Below are positions 17,083 through 26,588 of a stretch of 64,000 bases of DNA, piece by piece (the stretch's first letter is position 1; each line of letters starts with the position of its first letter). Below the pieces are notes generated by a model. That model was not told where the DNA came from and did not search any database. It was given only the letters and a program-made list of their open reading frames with translations. Source of the DNA: Salipiger sp. H15 (GTDB lineage Bacteria > Pseudomonadota > Alphaproteobacteria > Rhodobacterales > Rhodobacteraceae); assembly GCF_040409955.1 (NCBI RefSeq), contig NZ_CP123384.1:806001-870000 (forward strand), written 5' to 3'. The translations under genes were made by a program, and so were the position numbers.

Positions 17083-17961
17083 TCACGTTTTGTGATCTTC
17101 GTCCCCCGGCAGGAGGCGGGCATTGGCCGGGGCCTCCCCCTGCGGCAGCGCGTCGAACGTACCTTCGGCAAGCTGCCTGACCTCGTCGCGCTCGAGCTGC
17201 GTGACCATCTCGCGCATCCGCACGATCAGGTCGAGCCGCCCGATGTAGACCTCGTTCCAGAGCTTCTGCGTCTCGGCCTCCATCTTGCGGATCTCCGAGT
17301 AGGTGCGGCGGGTCTCGGCCTCGATCAGGGCGATCTCGCTCAAAAGCTTCTCCTGGTTGACCACCGGCGCGTCGATCACCGCCTTCACCCGCGTGATCGC
17401 CTTGCGGGTGATGGTGTCGAGTTCCTCGGACACCGTGTCGCCGCTCGGCAGCCGCACCTCGAGCAGAGCGCGCATCTGCGTCTGGATCGCCTCGATCATC
17501 GTGCGCCGGTCGCGCCGCGCGTTGGCCCCGCCCAGAACCGGCGCCTGTGACAGGGTGCCCCGCCGGAAGCTGACGAAAGTGTCGATCACCACATGCGCGA
17601 TGGTCGCCGCCCGCGCCCCCTTCATGCCCATCGAGAGCATGGTGAACCCGTGCTCGGTATAGGCCCAGGGCCGGTAGCGGCGACTCCGGAGCTTGGCGGA
17701 GATCACATCCTGTGACCTCAGCGCCTCCCACTCCTCCGCGGAGAGCTCGAAGGCGTAGAGCTCGGAAAACCGGTCGGCATTCCGCTTGCGGTACTGGTTC
17801 ACCTTGCCCGTGGTGGTGCCGAAGAACTCGGCCACGTCGAGATCGAGGATCACCCGCTGCCCGCGGATCAGGTAGATCGCCCCCGCGACCGTGTCCCCCA
17901 GCCCTCCGCCTTCCGCAACGCCAGTGTCGAGTTCGCCCACGCGGATTCCCCGTCTTCCCAT
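17083..17961 (-). CDS. ORF6N-domain protein
   Basis: A 292-aa protein with an N-terminal ORF6N domain (about residues 25-115: IYLIRGQRVILDLDVAEFFG, KRNADRFSELYAFELSAEEW, RYRPWAYTEHGFTML). This DNA-binding-like fold is known from phage antirepressors and bacterial homologues. Residues ~150-270 are a charged helical, coiled-coil-like region, with no catalytic motif. It runs opposite to its neighbours, convergent with yidD and divergent from ttcA. No phage gene adjoins it. Base composition is similar to its surroundings, so if it was acquired it has ameliorated. Function unknown. Confidence 0.82.
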   Translation of the reverse strand: MGRRGIRVGELDTGVAEGGGLGDTVAGAIYLIRGQRVILDLDVAEFFGTTTGKVNQYRKRNADRFSELYAFELSAEEWEALRSQDVISAKLRSRRYRPWAYTEHGFTMLSMGMKGARAATIAHVVIDTFVSFRRGTLSQAPVLGGANARRDRRTMIEAIQTQMRALLEVRLPSGDTVSEELDTITRKAITRVKAVIDAPVVNQEKLLSEIALIEAETRRTYSEIRKMEAETQKLWNEVYIGRLDLIVRMREMVTQLERDEVRQLAEGTFDALPQGEAPANARLLPGDEDHKT

Positions 17962-18017
17962 GCCTGCAACGCAATCTTTGCCTTGAGCGTAACAAAGCCG
18001 CCGAGTAAACGCAGCCC

Positions 18018-18905
18018 ATGTTTGATGACGCCGACGACATCCACCCGCTGTTCTACGGGGCTCCGAAGAGCACCGAGTTCAAGAAGCTGCGCAAGCGCAT
18101 CGTGCAGAACACGCGCGAGGCGGTGGAGCAGTATGGCATGATCGAACGCCGCGAGGATGGCGCCCTGCCGAAATGGCTGGTGTGCCTCTCGGGCGGCAAG
18201 GACAGCTACACGCTGCTGGCGGTGCTCTACGAGCTGAAATGGCGCGGGCTGCTGCCGGTCGAGATCCTTGCCTGCAACCTCGACCAGGGCCAGCCCGGCT
18301 TCCCCGCGACGGTGCTGCCCGAGTTCCTCGAGAAGATGGGTGTGCCGCACCGGATCGAGTACCAGGACACCTATTCGATCGTCATGGACAAGGTCCCGCA
18401 GGGCCGCACCTACTGCGCGCTCTGCTCGCGCCTGCGCCGCGGCAACCTCTACCGCATCGCCCGCGAGGAGGGCTGCTCGGCGGTCGTGCTCGGCCATCAC
18501 CGCGACGACATCCTCGAGACCTTCTTCATGAACCTCTTCCACGGCGGGCGCCTTGCGACCATGCCGCCGAAGCTGGTCAACGAGGAGGGCGATCTCTTCG
18601 TCTACCGCCCGCTCGCCCATGTGTCCGAGGCCGATTGCGAGAAGTTCGCGCGGTCGATGAACTACCCGATCATCCCCTGCGACCTCTGCGGCTCGCAGGA
18701 CGGGCTGCAGCGCCAGCAGGTGAAGCAGATCCTCGACGGCTGGGAAAAGAACTCGCCCGGCCGCCGACAGGTGATGTTCAAGGCGCTGACCAACATCCGC
18801 CCCTCGCACATGATGGATCCCAAGCTCTTCGACTTCGCCGGGCTGATGCGCGACATCACCACGCGCGCGCCCGACGCGGATGACGGGATCCCCGACCTGC
18901 GTTAA
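18018..18905 (+). CDS. ttcA: tRNA 2-thiocytidine synthetase
   Basis: TtcA puts sulfur on cytidine 32 of certain tRNAs, using ATP and an Fe-S cluster. The PP-loop [12 protein letters not shown] (about residue 57) binds ATP. Two Cys-x2-Cys pairs, YCALCSR and PCDLCGS, carry the cluster and persulfide chemistry. [11 protein letters not shown] is the second family motif. The 295-aa length is normal. It lies between the ORF6N gene and an EAL gene rather than in a tRNA-modification operon. Confidence 0.96.
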   Translation: MFDDADDIHPLFYGAPKSTEFKKLRKRIVQNTREAVEQYGMIERREDGALPKWLVCLSGGKDSYTLLAVLYELKWRGLLPVEILACNLDQGQPGFPATVLPEFLEKMGVPHRIEYQDTYSIVMDKVPQGRTYCALCSRLRRGNLYRIAREEGCSAVVLGHHRDDILETFFMNLFHGGRLATMPPKLVNEEGDLFVYRPLAHVSEADCEKFARSMNYPIIPCDLCGSQDGLQRQQVKQILDGWEKNSPGRRQVMFKALTNIRPSHMMDPKLFDFAGLMRDITTRAPDADDGIPDLR

Positions 18906-18966
18906 GCGAAGCCTTACCCTCTTGCGCTAGGCCTGTCCGCATCGCTGTTGATGATGGGGGCGGACC

Positions 18967-20559
18967 ATGCCGCCGGATCTCTCGCACGGACCCTTTTTGC
19001 GCCGGCCCCTCTCGCAGGGGCTTCTCGCCTGCCGAACGCTGCTGGCGCGGCTGCAGCTGCGCCGCTGGACGGTCGGGCCGCACATGCTCGCCTTCCTGCC
19101 CGCACTCACCCTCGGCGGGTTCTGGCTGGGGGGCGAGTCGATGCTTCTCGGCCTCGCGCTGGTGATCCCGCTGGCATACGGGCTGGTGCTCGGTGCCGAG
19201 CCACCGGTCGCCGGCCATGCGGAGCAGCGCGCCGGGCAGGATCTCGTGAGCATGGCGGTGGCGCAGGACCTCGCCGCGCAGGGTTTCGAGCGCGCCCGCG
19301 CCGCGCAGATGCACACCGCCTGCCTGCTGTTCGAGGCCGAGGGGCTCGAGACCATCTCGCGCCGCATGGGCGAGGGTGTCGCCGAAACCCTGCGCGTGCT
19401 CTTCCTTGCCCGCCTGCGCGAGCTGCTGCGCCCCGAGGACAGCGCGATGCGCATCGGCGATTCCCGGTTCATGGCGCTGATCGCGCCCGGCCTCCGCCTC
19501 GATCTCGAGGCGCTGCTCGCCCTCGCCGACCGGCTGCAGCGCGGGCTCGAGGAACCGGCCGCCACCGACACCGGCGTGCACTACCTCTCGGTCGCCGTGG
19601 GCTTCTGCGGCTCGGCACGGCTGCGTCCCGGGGCCGTGGGCGCCGACATGCTCGACTGCGCCCAGGCCGCGCTGCGCGAGGCGATGGACAATGCCCCCTC
19701 GGCGATCCGCGCCTGGAGCGAGGGGATGCGCGCCGAGCGGCGCGCCCGCACGGTCCTGCTGTCCGAGGTCGAGGCGGCGCTGGCCAAGGGGCAGATCCAG
19801 CCCTGGTACCAGCCGCAGCTCTGCACCTCGACCGGCGAGATCAGCGGTGTCGAGGCGCTGGTGCGCTGGATGCACCCGCAGCACGGAATCGTCCCCCCCT
19901 CGCGCTTCCTCGGCGCGCTGCACGATGCCGGGCGGATGGACCAGCTGACCGAGGCGGTGCTGCATCACGGGCTGTCCGCGCTGCGCGGCTGGGACGAGCA
20001 GGGTCTGCGCATTCCCCGCGTCAGCATCAATTTCTCGGAGGTCGAGTTGCGCAACCCGCGCTTGGTCGACCGGCTGAAATGGGACCTCGACCGCTATGGC
20101 ATGGCCGCGAGCCGGCTCGGGATCGAGGTGCTCGAAACGGTGATCGCCGAAAGCCCCGACGGCATCATCGCGCGCAATGTCACCGCCCTCGCCCGGCTCG
20201 GCTGCCGGGTCGACCTCGACGATTTCGGCACCGGCCACGCCTCGATCGCCGCGCTGCGCCGCGTCACCGTGCACCGGCTGAAGATCGATCGCAGCTTCGT
20301 CACCCGCATCGACCGCAGCGAGGACCAGCGGCGCATGCTTGCCGCGGTGCTCGGGCTGGCCGACCGGCTGGGGCTGGAAACCGTGGCCGAGGGCGTCGAA
20401 AGCAGCGGCGAACACGCGCTGCTCGCCCAGCTCGGCTGCGACCACGCGCAGGGATTCGGCATCGCCCGCCCGATGCCCGCGCCGCAGCTGGCCGAATGGG
20501 CGCGCGAGCACGCGCAGCGCATCGCCGCCGCGCAGAAGCTGGGGCGCCGCCCGGCCTGA
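18967..20559 (+). CDS. Cyclic-di-GMP phosphodiesterase with degenerate GGDEF
   Basis: A 530-aa membrane protein: two N-terminal helices (about residues 38-80), a GGDEF-like region (~110-235) with no GGDEF motif, and a C-terminal EAL domain (~265-520). The EAL core looks active: EALVRW, NFSEVELRN, EVLETV, DLDDFGTGHAS, KIDRSFV and AEGVES supply the metal and catalytic residues of c-di-GMP hydrolysis. The silent GGDEF-like half may bind GTP or serve only as a scaffold. The gene sits between ttcA and yidC with no obvious chemotaxis or biofilm partners. Confidence 0.92.
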   Translation: MPPDLSHGPFLRRPLSQGLLACRTLLARLQLRRWTVGPHMLAFLPALTLGGFWLGGESMLLGLALVIPLAYGLVLGAEPPVAGHAEQRAGQDLVSMAVAQDLAAQGFERARAAQMHTACLLFEAEGLETISRRMGEGVAETLRVLFLARLRELLRPEDSAMRIGDSRFMALIAPGLRLDLEALLALADRLQRGLEEPAATDTGVHYLSVAVGFCGSARLRPGAVGADMLDCAQAALREAMDNAPSAIRAWSEGMRAERRARTVLLSEVEAALAKGQIQPWYQPQLCTSTGEISGVEALVRWMHPQHGIVPPSRFLGALHDAGRMDQLTEAVLHHGLSALRGWDEQGLRIPRVSINFSEVELRNPRLVDRLKWDLDRYGMAASRLGIEVLETVIAESPDGIIARNVTALARLGCRVDLDDFGTGHASIAALRRVTVHRLKIDRSFVTRIDRSEDQRRMLAAVLGLADRLGLETVAEGVESSGEHALLAQLGCDHAQGFGIARPMPAPQLAEWAREHAQRIAAAQKLGRRPA

Positions 20560-20875
20560 GACAAGCGCGCTCCCGGACCACCCCGCATCGATCCGCGCGC
20601 CCCGGCGCAATCGACGCGCGGCCCGCCACGGGCCCGAATTGCGAAAGGAAGTCGCGCCCGGGAAACGGCGATTGTCGCCTCCCCCGCTCGCGGCCGACAC
20701 GGCCCGGCACGGCACAATCCACCCCGCCACCCCTCCCTTCCCCAGAGGCAACACCGCATTCCACGGCCCGAAACGGTCACAAACCCCCTTGCCACGCATG
20801 AATCGGCTTGACCTTTGGGGGTCCGCCCTGTTGAACCCGGCCTTGACTTTCCAAGGACAGGTGGCGGTCTCTCGC

Positions 20876-22714
20876 ATGGACAATCAGAACAAGAATCTGC
20901 TCATCGCCACGGCGCTGAGCTTCGTCGTGATCCTCGTCTGGTTCCTGCTCTTCCCCCCGCCCGAAGCGACGGTGGACGAGACGGCACAGACCACCGAGCA
21001 GACGCTCGAGGCGACGCCCGGCACCGGCGTGACGGCACCGAATGCCACGGCTGACGCCGGCGCGGCGCCCGCGGCCACGGCCACGACGGCAGCCCCCGAG
21101 GCCGCGCTCGACACCGCGCGCGTCGACATCGACGCGCCGAACCTGATCGGCTCGATCGCCCTCACCGGCGGCCGCATCGACGACCTCAAGCTGCGCAACT
21201 ACCACGAGACCAACGACGAGAGCTCGCCGGTGGTCCAGCTGCTCGCCCCGGTGGGTGGCGCCGATCCCTATTACGCCGTCTACGGCTGGGCTCCGGGCAA
21301 TGGCCTGCAGGCCGCCGACGTGCCCGGCCCGAACACCGAGTGGACGGTCGAATCCGGCGAGAGCCTCGATGTCGACAGCCCGGTCACCCTGCGCTGGGAC
21401 AGCCCCGCGGGCCTGATCTTCCGCCGCACCTTCGCGGTCGACGAGAAGTTCATGTTCCGCGTCACCCAGTCGGTCGAGAACACCTCGGCCAACGAGGTCT
21501 CGGCCGCGCCCTACGGCATCCTTGCCCGCCATGGCGAGCCGTCGGATCTGAAGAACTTCTTCGTGCTGCACGAGGGCTCCATCTCGATGACCGATGGCAC
21601 CCTCGCCGAGAACAAGTACAAGAAGATCCGCGACTTCGACCCGACCGCCGAGCAGAGCACCCGCGCCGAGACCTACCAGGTCTCGCAGAACGGCTGGATC
21701 GGCTTCACCGAGCACTACTGGGAAACCGTGCTGATCCCCGACGCCGGCACCAGCTACCGCCAGGCGATCAAGTACAACGAGGCCCGCGACATCTACCAGG
21801 CAGAGATCGTGCTGCCGACGCAGACCATCGCCCCCGGCGCCACCGCCGAGGTCTCGACCCGCATGTTCTCGGGCGCCAAGGTCTGGGAAGTGATCAACGA
21901 GTACCAGGATCAGGGCGTCGACCGTTTCGTCGACAGCATCGACTGGGGCTGGTTCTTCTTCCTCACCAAGCCGATCTTCTGGCTGCTGCACCACATCCAC
22001 CAGTGGATCGGCAACATGGGCCTGTCGATCATCGGCCTGACCATCCTGCTCAAGGCGCTCCTCTTCCCGCTCGCGTACAAGTCCTACGTGTCGATGGCGA
22101 AGATGAAGGAACTGCAGCCGCAGATGGAGGAGCTGAAGAAGAAGGCCGGCGACGACCGCCAGAAGCTCCAGCAGGAGATGATGGCCCTCTACAAGCGCGA
22201 AAAGGTCAACCCGGCCTCGGGCTGCCTGCCGATCCTGCTGCAGATCCCGATCTTCTTCTCGCTCTACAAGGTGATCTTCGTCTCGTTCGAACTGCGTCAC
22301 GCGCCCTTCTTCGGCCCGTTCCAGGACCTTTCGGCCCCCGATCCCACCTCGCTCTACAACCTCTTCGGTCTGCTGCCCTGGGCAGCCCCCGAGGCGGGCA
22401 CGACGCTGGCGATGATCTTCATCGGCATCCTGCCGATCCTGCTGGGCATCTCGATGTTCCTGCAGCAGAAGCTGAACCCGACGCCGACCGATCCCGCGCA
22501 GGCGATGATCTTTGCCTGGATGCCCTGGGTGTTCATGTTCATGCTCGGCGGCTTCGCCTCGGGCCTGGTGCTCTACTGGATCACCAACAACACGATCACC
22601 TTCACCCAGCAGTACCTGATCATGCGCAGCCACGGGGCCAAGCCTGACGTGTTCGGCAACATCCGGTCGACCTTCAAGCGCAAGCCCAAGGACGCGAAGT
22701 CGGGCGGAAAATGA
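20876..22714 (+). CDS. yidC: Membrane protein insertase YidC
   Basis: A 612-aa Oxa1/YidC insertase. It begins MDNQNKNLLIATALSFVVI, a transmembrane anchor, followed by an Ala/Thr-rich linker and a large periplasmic beta domain (about 75-350). The conserved insertase core of five helices follows: NMGLSIIGLTILLKALLFPLAYKSY, the cytoplasmic hairpin KMKELQPQMEELKKK, and GCLPILLQIPIFFSLYKV. The open frame extends far upstream, but the N-terminal motif fixes this start. The stop overlaps the MOSC gene by 4 bases. Confidence 0.97.
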   Translation: MDNQNKNLLIATALSFVVILVWFLLFPPPEATVDETAQTTEQTLEATPGTGVTAPNATADAGAAPAATATTAAPEAALDTARVDIDAPNLIGSIALTGGRIDDLKLRNYHETNDESSPVVQLLAPVGGADPYYAVYGWAPGNGLQAADVPGPNTEWTVESGESLDVDSPVTLRWDSPAGLIFRRTFAVDEKFMFRVTQSVENTSANEVSAAPYGILARHGEPSDLKNFFVLHEGSISMTDGTLAENKYKKIRDFDPTAEQSTRAETYQVSQNGWIGFTEHYWETVLIPDAGTSYRQAIKYNEARDIYQAEIVLPTQTIAPGATAEVSTRMFSGAKVWEVINEYQDQGVDRFVDSIDWGWFFFLTKPIFWLLHHIHQWIGNMGLSIIGLTILLKALLFPLAYKSYVSMAKMKELQPQMEELKKKAGDDRQKLQQEMMALYKREKVNPASGCLPILLQIPIFFSLYKVIFVSFELRHAPFFGPFQDLSAPDPTSLYNLFGLLPWAAPEAGTTLAMIFIGILPILLGISMFLQQKLNPTPTDPAQAMIFAWMPWVFMFMLGGFASGLVLYWITNNTITFTQQYLIMRSHGAKPDVFGNIRSTFKRKPKDAKSGGK

Positions 22715-23454
22715 GCGGACGGGTCACCCAGATCTGGCGCCACCCGATCAAGGCCCATGGCCGCGAGGCGCTGGACCGGGTGACCCTTCGCGCGCACCAC
22801 TGCCTGCCCTTCGACCGCGCCTGGGCCGTGGCGCACGAGAATTCCGATGCGGATGGCTCCGAGTGGGTCAGCTGCGGAAACTTCAGCCGGGGCGTCAAGG
22901 CGCCCCAGCTCATGGCGATCAGCACAGAGCTGGACGAGGCGGCGGGCACCCTTACCCTGCACCACCCGGACCGCCCCGACCTGACGATCGACCCCGACCG
23001 TGACGGCACCGCCTTCCTCGACTGGGTGCGCCCGCTGATGCCCGCCGAGCGCGCGCAACCGGCGCGGCTCGTCCGGGCGCAGGCACGCGGCATGACCGAC
23101 GCGCCCTTCCCCTCGATCACGATCTGCAACATGGCCTCGCACCGCGCGGTCGAGGCGCAGATCGGGAGCCCGCTGTCGATCCACCGCTGGCGCGGCAACA
23201 TCTGGCTCGACGGGCTGGAGCCCTGGGCGGAATGGGACTGGGTCGGGCGCGAGATTCGCATCGGCGGCGCGACGCTCGTCGTGCGCGAGCGGACCGGCCG
23301 CTGCGCCGCCACCACCGTAAACCCCGAGACAGGCCAGCGCGATGCGGATACGCTGGGCGCGCTGCGTCACTGGGGGCATACGGATTTCTCGGTGCAGGCC
23401 GAAGTGACGACTGGCGGCGAGATCGCCCATGACGACGAGGTGACCCTGCTGTGA
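22711..23454 (+). CDS. MOSC domain-containing protein
   Basis: A 247-aa protein with an N-terminal beta-barrel (VTQIWRHPIKAHGREAL) and a C-terminal MOSC domain. The conserved Cys is in RTGRCAATTVNPETG. Members of this family bind molybdenum cofactor and reduce N-hydroxylated compounds or carry sulfur, but no activity can be assigned here. It overlaps yidC and yihA by 4 bases each, forming a translationally coupled run. Confidence 0.9.
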   Translation: MSGRVTQIWRHPIKAHGREALDRVTLRAHHCLPFDRAWAVAHENSDADGSEWVSCGNFSRGVKAPQLMAISTELDEAAGTLTLHHPDRPDLTIDPDRDGTAFLDWVRPLMPAERAQPARLVRAQARGMTDAPFPSITICNMASHRAVEAQIGSPLSIHRWRGNIWLDGLEPWAEWDWVGREIRIGGATLVVRERTGRCAATTVNPETGQRDADTLGALRHWGHTDFSVQAEVTTGGEIAHDDEVTLL

Positions 23455-24107
23455 CGACCCCCCTTCCCTTCCCCATCGCCGAAGACCCCGATGACGTGAC
23501 CCGCGAGGCCGCGCGCAAGGCCTTTGCCGGCGACGTGCAGTTCCTCAAGGGCGTGGTGGCCATGGACGGCCTGCCGCCCGACGACCGTCCCGAGGTCTGC
23601 TTTGCCGGGCGTTCCAACGTCGGCAAGTCGAGCCTGATCAACGCGCTGACCGGCCGCAAGGGCCTTGCCCGGGCGTCGAACACGCCGGGCCGGACGCAGG
23701 AGATCAACTTCTTCACGCTGAACGAGAGCCACTACCTCGTCGACCTTCCGGGCTACGGCTTCGCCAACGCGCCCGTCGCCGTGGTCGAGAAATGGCAGCG
23801 CCTGCTCAAGCAGTACCTCTCGGGCCGCGCCTCGCTGCGCCGCGCCTTCGTGCTGATCGACGCGCGCCACGGGGTGAAATCCGTGGACGAGGAGATCATG
23901 GAACTGCTCGACAAGTCGGCGGTGACCTTCCAGGCGGTGCTGACCAAGACCGACAAGCTGAAGGCCAGCGAGCTTGCTAAGATCCTCGAGCAGGTGCGCG
24001 GCAAGCTCTCCAAGCACCCGGCCGCCTATCCCGAGATCGTGCTGACCAGTTCCGAGAAGGGCGAGGGCATTCCCACGCTCCGCGCCATCATCAGCGGGCT
24101 TTCCTGA
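23451..24107 (+). CDS. yihA: Ribosome biogenesis GTPase YihA/YsxC
   Basis: An essential-type small GTPase for 50S assembly, 218 aa. G-motifs are GRSNVGKSSLINA (G1), the switch-I Thr in NTPGRTQEINFF, DLPGYGFA (G3), TKTDKLKAS (G4) and TSSEKGEG (G5). It uses a GTG start overlapping the MOSC stop codon. Also known as engB. Confidence 0.96.
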   Translation: MTTPLPFPIAEDPDDVTREAARKAFAGDVQFLKGVVAMDGLPPDDRPEVCFAGRSNVGKSSLINALTGRKGLARASNTPGRTQEINFFTLNESHYLVDLPGYGFANAPVAVVEKWQRLLKQYLSGRASLRRAFVLIDARHGVKSVDEEIMELLDKSAVTFQAVLTKTDKLKASELAKILEQVRGKLSKHPAAYPEIVLTSSEKGEGIPTLRAIISGLS

Positions 24108-24185
24108 ATTTCCCCTTCGCAATCCCCGGCGTTGGATCTAGTTCTCCGGAACAGAGACATTCCCCGCATCGAGGATGCACCCTAG

Positions 24186-25079
24186 ATGAAGAAGCAGACG
24201 ATGAACCGAGACTGGATCGCGACAGCCCGCACTCTCAACGAAGCCCTGCCCTACCTGCAGCGCTATACGGGCGCGATCGTTGTGGTGAAGTTCGGCGGCA
24301 ACGCCATGGGCGACACCGACGCCATGGCCGAGTTCGCCCGGGACATCGTGCTGATGCGACAGGTCGGCGTGAACCCGGTCGTGGTGCATGGCGGCGGGCC
24401 GATGATCAACGACATGCTCGCCAAGCTGAACATCCAGTCGGAGTTCAAGCGCGGCAAGCGCGTCACCGACCAGGCCACCGTCGAGGTGGTCGAGATGGTG
24501 CTCACCGGCCTCGTCAACAAGCGCATCGTGCAGGCGATCATGGACGAGGGCGGCCGTGCGGTCGGCCTCTCGGGCAAGGATGATGACCTCATCGTCTGCG
24601 AGGCGGACGATCCGGAACTCGGCTTCGTCGGGCGTCCGGTCGAGTGCAACGTGCAGGTGCTGCGCGACCTCTTCGCCGCCGGGATCATCCCCGTGGTGGC
24701 CCCTGTCGCGACCGGCATGGACTATCTCGAGACCTTCAACGTCAACGGCGACACCGCCGCTGGCGCGCTGGCCGCGGCGCTCAAGGCCGACCGCCTGCTG
24801 CTGCTGACCGACGTCTCGGGCGTGAAGAACAAGGACGGCGAGGTGGTCACGCAGATGACCCCCGAGGAAGTCCGCGCGATGATCGACGACGGCACCATCG
24901 CCGGCGGCATGATCCCCAAGACCGAGACCGCGCTGAAGGCGGTCGAGGACGGCGTGCGCGCGGTGGTCATCCTCGACGGGCGCGTGCCCAACGCCTGCCT
25001 GCTCGAGCTCTTCACCGAGCATGGCGCCGGCTCGCTGATTCGCCGCGCCGACCTGGAGCCGGTGCGCCCGCGCACGTGA
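24186..25079 (+). CDS. argB: Acetylglutamate kinase
   Basis: Second step of arginine synthesis, phosphorylating N-acetylglutamate with ATP. The 297-aa protein has [20 protein letters not shown], the nucleotide-binding [12 protein letters not shown] and [11 protein letters not shown]. The N-terminal helix ([21 protein letters not shown]) is the kind found in arginine-inhibited hexameric enzymes, so feedback control by arginine is likely. ATG codons at 24186 and 24201 are both usable. It overlaps the ferredoxin-like gene downstream by 4 bases. Confidence 0.97.
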   Translation: MKKQTMNRDWIATARTLNEALPYLQRYTGAIVVVKFGGNAMGDTDAMAEFARDIVLMRQVGVNPVVVHGGGPMINDMLAKLNIQSEFKRGKRVTDQATVEVVEMVLTGLVNKRIVQAIMDEGGRAVGLSGKDDDLIVCEADDPELGFVGRPVECNVQVLRDLFAAGIIPVVAPVATGMDYLETFNVNGDTAAGALAAALKADRLLLLTDVSGVKNKDGEVVTQMTPEEVRAMIDDGTIAGGMIPKTETALKAVEDGVRAVVILDGRVPNACLLELFTEHGAGSLIRRADLEPVRPRT

Positions 25080-25756
25080 GCCTCGGCGAGATCGACGCCG
25101 CGGCGCGGACCGAAGGCCTCGCCCTGCGCGGCGCCTTCCACCCCGCGCCCGGCGACGGCGCGCCGGACGGCTGCGCGACGCTGGTGCTTCTCGGCCCCGA
25201 CGAGCCGCGGTTCTGGCCGGTCTTCTCGGCCTCGCCGGAATACCTCGACGGCGCGACGGCACCGATGGATCGCTGGTCCAAGCGGGTGATCGGCGCGCTG
25301 GCCGGGCGGTTCGGCGGCAGCGCGGTCCTTCCCTCGGACGGCCCACCCTACCCCTCCTTCTTCGCCTGGGCGCTCGCCAGCGGCCAGGCCTTCGCGGCAC
25401 CGCCGGCGCTGCTGGTGCATCGCACCGCTGGCCTGCTGGTCAGCTACCGGGGCGCGATCGCGCTGCCCCTGCGCCTGCCGCTTCCGCCCCCTGCCCGCCG
25501 CCCCTGCGACACCTGCGACGCCCCCTGTCGCGGTGCCTGTCCCGTCGGTGCGCTCGGCGCGGGCACCCCTTATGACGTCGCCGCCTGCCAGGCCCACCTG
25601 CGCCGCGACGCGGGCGCCGAGTGCCGCCAGCGCGGATGCCTCGTGCGCCGCGCCTGCCCGCTCTCGGCCAGCCTGCAGCGGCAGCCGGCGCAGGCCGCTT
25701 TCCACATGACCGCTTTCATGGAAGACTGGCCGCCGGCGGTGGAGGGACGCGGATGA
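25076..25756 (+). CDS. Ferredoxin-like [4Fe-4S] protein
   Basis: A 226-aa protein from a GTG codon that overlaps the argB stop. The C-terminal third has [13 protein letters not shown], a Cys-x2-Cys-x3-Cys-x3-CysPro cluster motif, and a second set of four Cys ending CPLS, so two Fe-S clusters are possible. The arrangement resembles the ferredoxin part of epoxyqueuosine reductase (QueG), but the N-terminal 140 residues ([19 protein letters not shown]) do not carry its cobalamin domain as far as I can see. It is co-translated with argB and a SixA-like phosphatase. Function unknown. Confidence 0.8.
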   Translation: MSLGEIDAAARTEGLALRGAFHPAPGDGAPDGCATLVLLGPDEPRFWPVFSASPEYLDGATAPMDRWSKRVIGALAGRFGGSAVLPSDGPPYPSFFAWALASGQAFAAPPALLVHRTAGLLVSYRGAIALPLRLPLPPPARRPCDTCDAPCRGACPVGALGAGTPYDVAACQAHLRRDAGAECRQRGCLVRRACPLSASLQRQPAQAAFHMTAFMEDWPPAVEGRG

Positions 25757-26241
25757 AACGGCTCATTCTCATGCGGCATGCGAAATCCGATTGGTCGGTG
25801 GGCATGCCGGACCATGCGCGCCCGCTGAACCCGCGCGGCCGGAAGAGCGCCCGGGCGCTCGGCGATTGGCTGCGGGCCGAGCAGATCGTGCCGGATCAGG
25901 TCCTCTGTTCCTCGGCCGCGCGCACCCGCGAGACGCTCGACCTCCTCGGCCTCGGCGAGCTTCCGACGCGTTTCGAGGACCGGCTCTACCTTGCCGGGCC
26001 GAAGATCCTGCTCAAGAGCCTGCAGGAGGCGAGCGGGGCAACCGTGCTGATGCTCGGGCACAATCCCGGCATCGGCGAATTCGCCAACCTGGTGGTCACG
26101 CACGGCCCCGGCCATCCGAAGTTCGGCACCTATCCGACCGGCGCCACGCTGGTGGCCGACTTCCCGGTCGAGGACTGGTCCGAGGCGCGCCTCGGCATGG
26201 CGGCCTGCCATGAGTTCATCGTCCCGCGCGAGCTTGCCTGA
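25753..26241 (+). CDS. SixA-like histidine phosphatase
   Basis: A 162-aa histidine phosphatase of the SixA branch. The catalytic RHA motif is in LILMRHAKSDW, with CSSAARTRETL and MLGHNPGIGEF providing the second Arg and His. SixA removes phosphate from phosphohistidine proteins in enterics, but the substrate here is unknown. The ATG overlaps the preceding ferredoxin-like stop, making this the last gene of the yidC-MOSC...argB run. Confidence 0.88.
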   Translation: MKRLILMRHAKSDWSVGMPDHARPLNPRGRKSARALGDWLRAEQIVPDQVLCSSAARTRETLDLLGLGELPTRFEDRLYLAGPKILLKSLQEASGATVLMLGHNPGIGEFANLVVTHGPGHPKFGTYPTGATLVADFPVEDWSEARLGMAACHEFIVPRELA

Positions 26242-26588
26242 CCCTCTCCGACCGGATTGTTGCGAAGTTTCAGGGGCCTGAAAACAGTGACGCCCGCGAT
26301 CCCCCTCCCAAAGGATCGCGAGCGCCGCTGTAGCCGGTACTTGGCGAAAGCCCCCACCTCACGTGGTCCGGGTCATCCGCGTCGCATTGCCGTCCTCCCC
26401 TACGGCAATCCGACTTCGGACGACTCTCGGACGACCAGGAAGCGAAAGCCCCTTCATGGACACCGGTACAGATTCCAAATCGACATGCATCGCGATGCGA
26501 CGCTGTGTAACGGACTGTAACACAAGCGACAAAAAAGCGAGCCCCAAATCGCATGGGACTCGCGCCTATAATTCAGATTTCTTCTGTC
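26242..26588. other. Convergent intergenic region with hairpins
   Basis: This 347-base gap lies between the sixA-like gene (plus) and the aap operon end (minus). CGCGATCC (26295-26302) and GGATCGCG (26313-26320) form an 8-bp stem that may mark the plus-strand message end. TGTAAC is repeated directly at 26516 and neighbouring positions. The aap terminator is listed separately. No supported gene is present. Confidence 0.5.
26531..26563 (-). terminator. Intrinsic terminator of the aap operon
   Basis: On the minus strand GCGAG-T-CCCA, a 7-base loop and TGGG-G-CTCGC form a stem with one mismatch, directly followed by TTTTTT (26531-26536 as A's). It lies 26 bases past the aapP stop codon. Confidence 0.9.
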
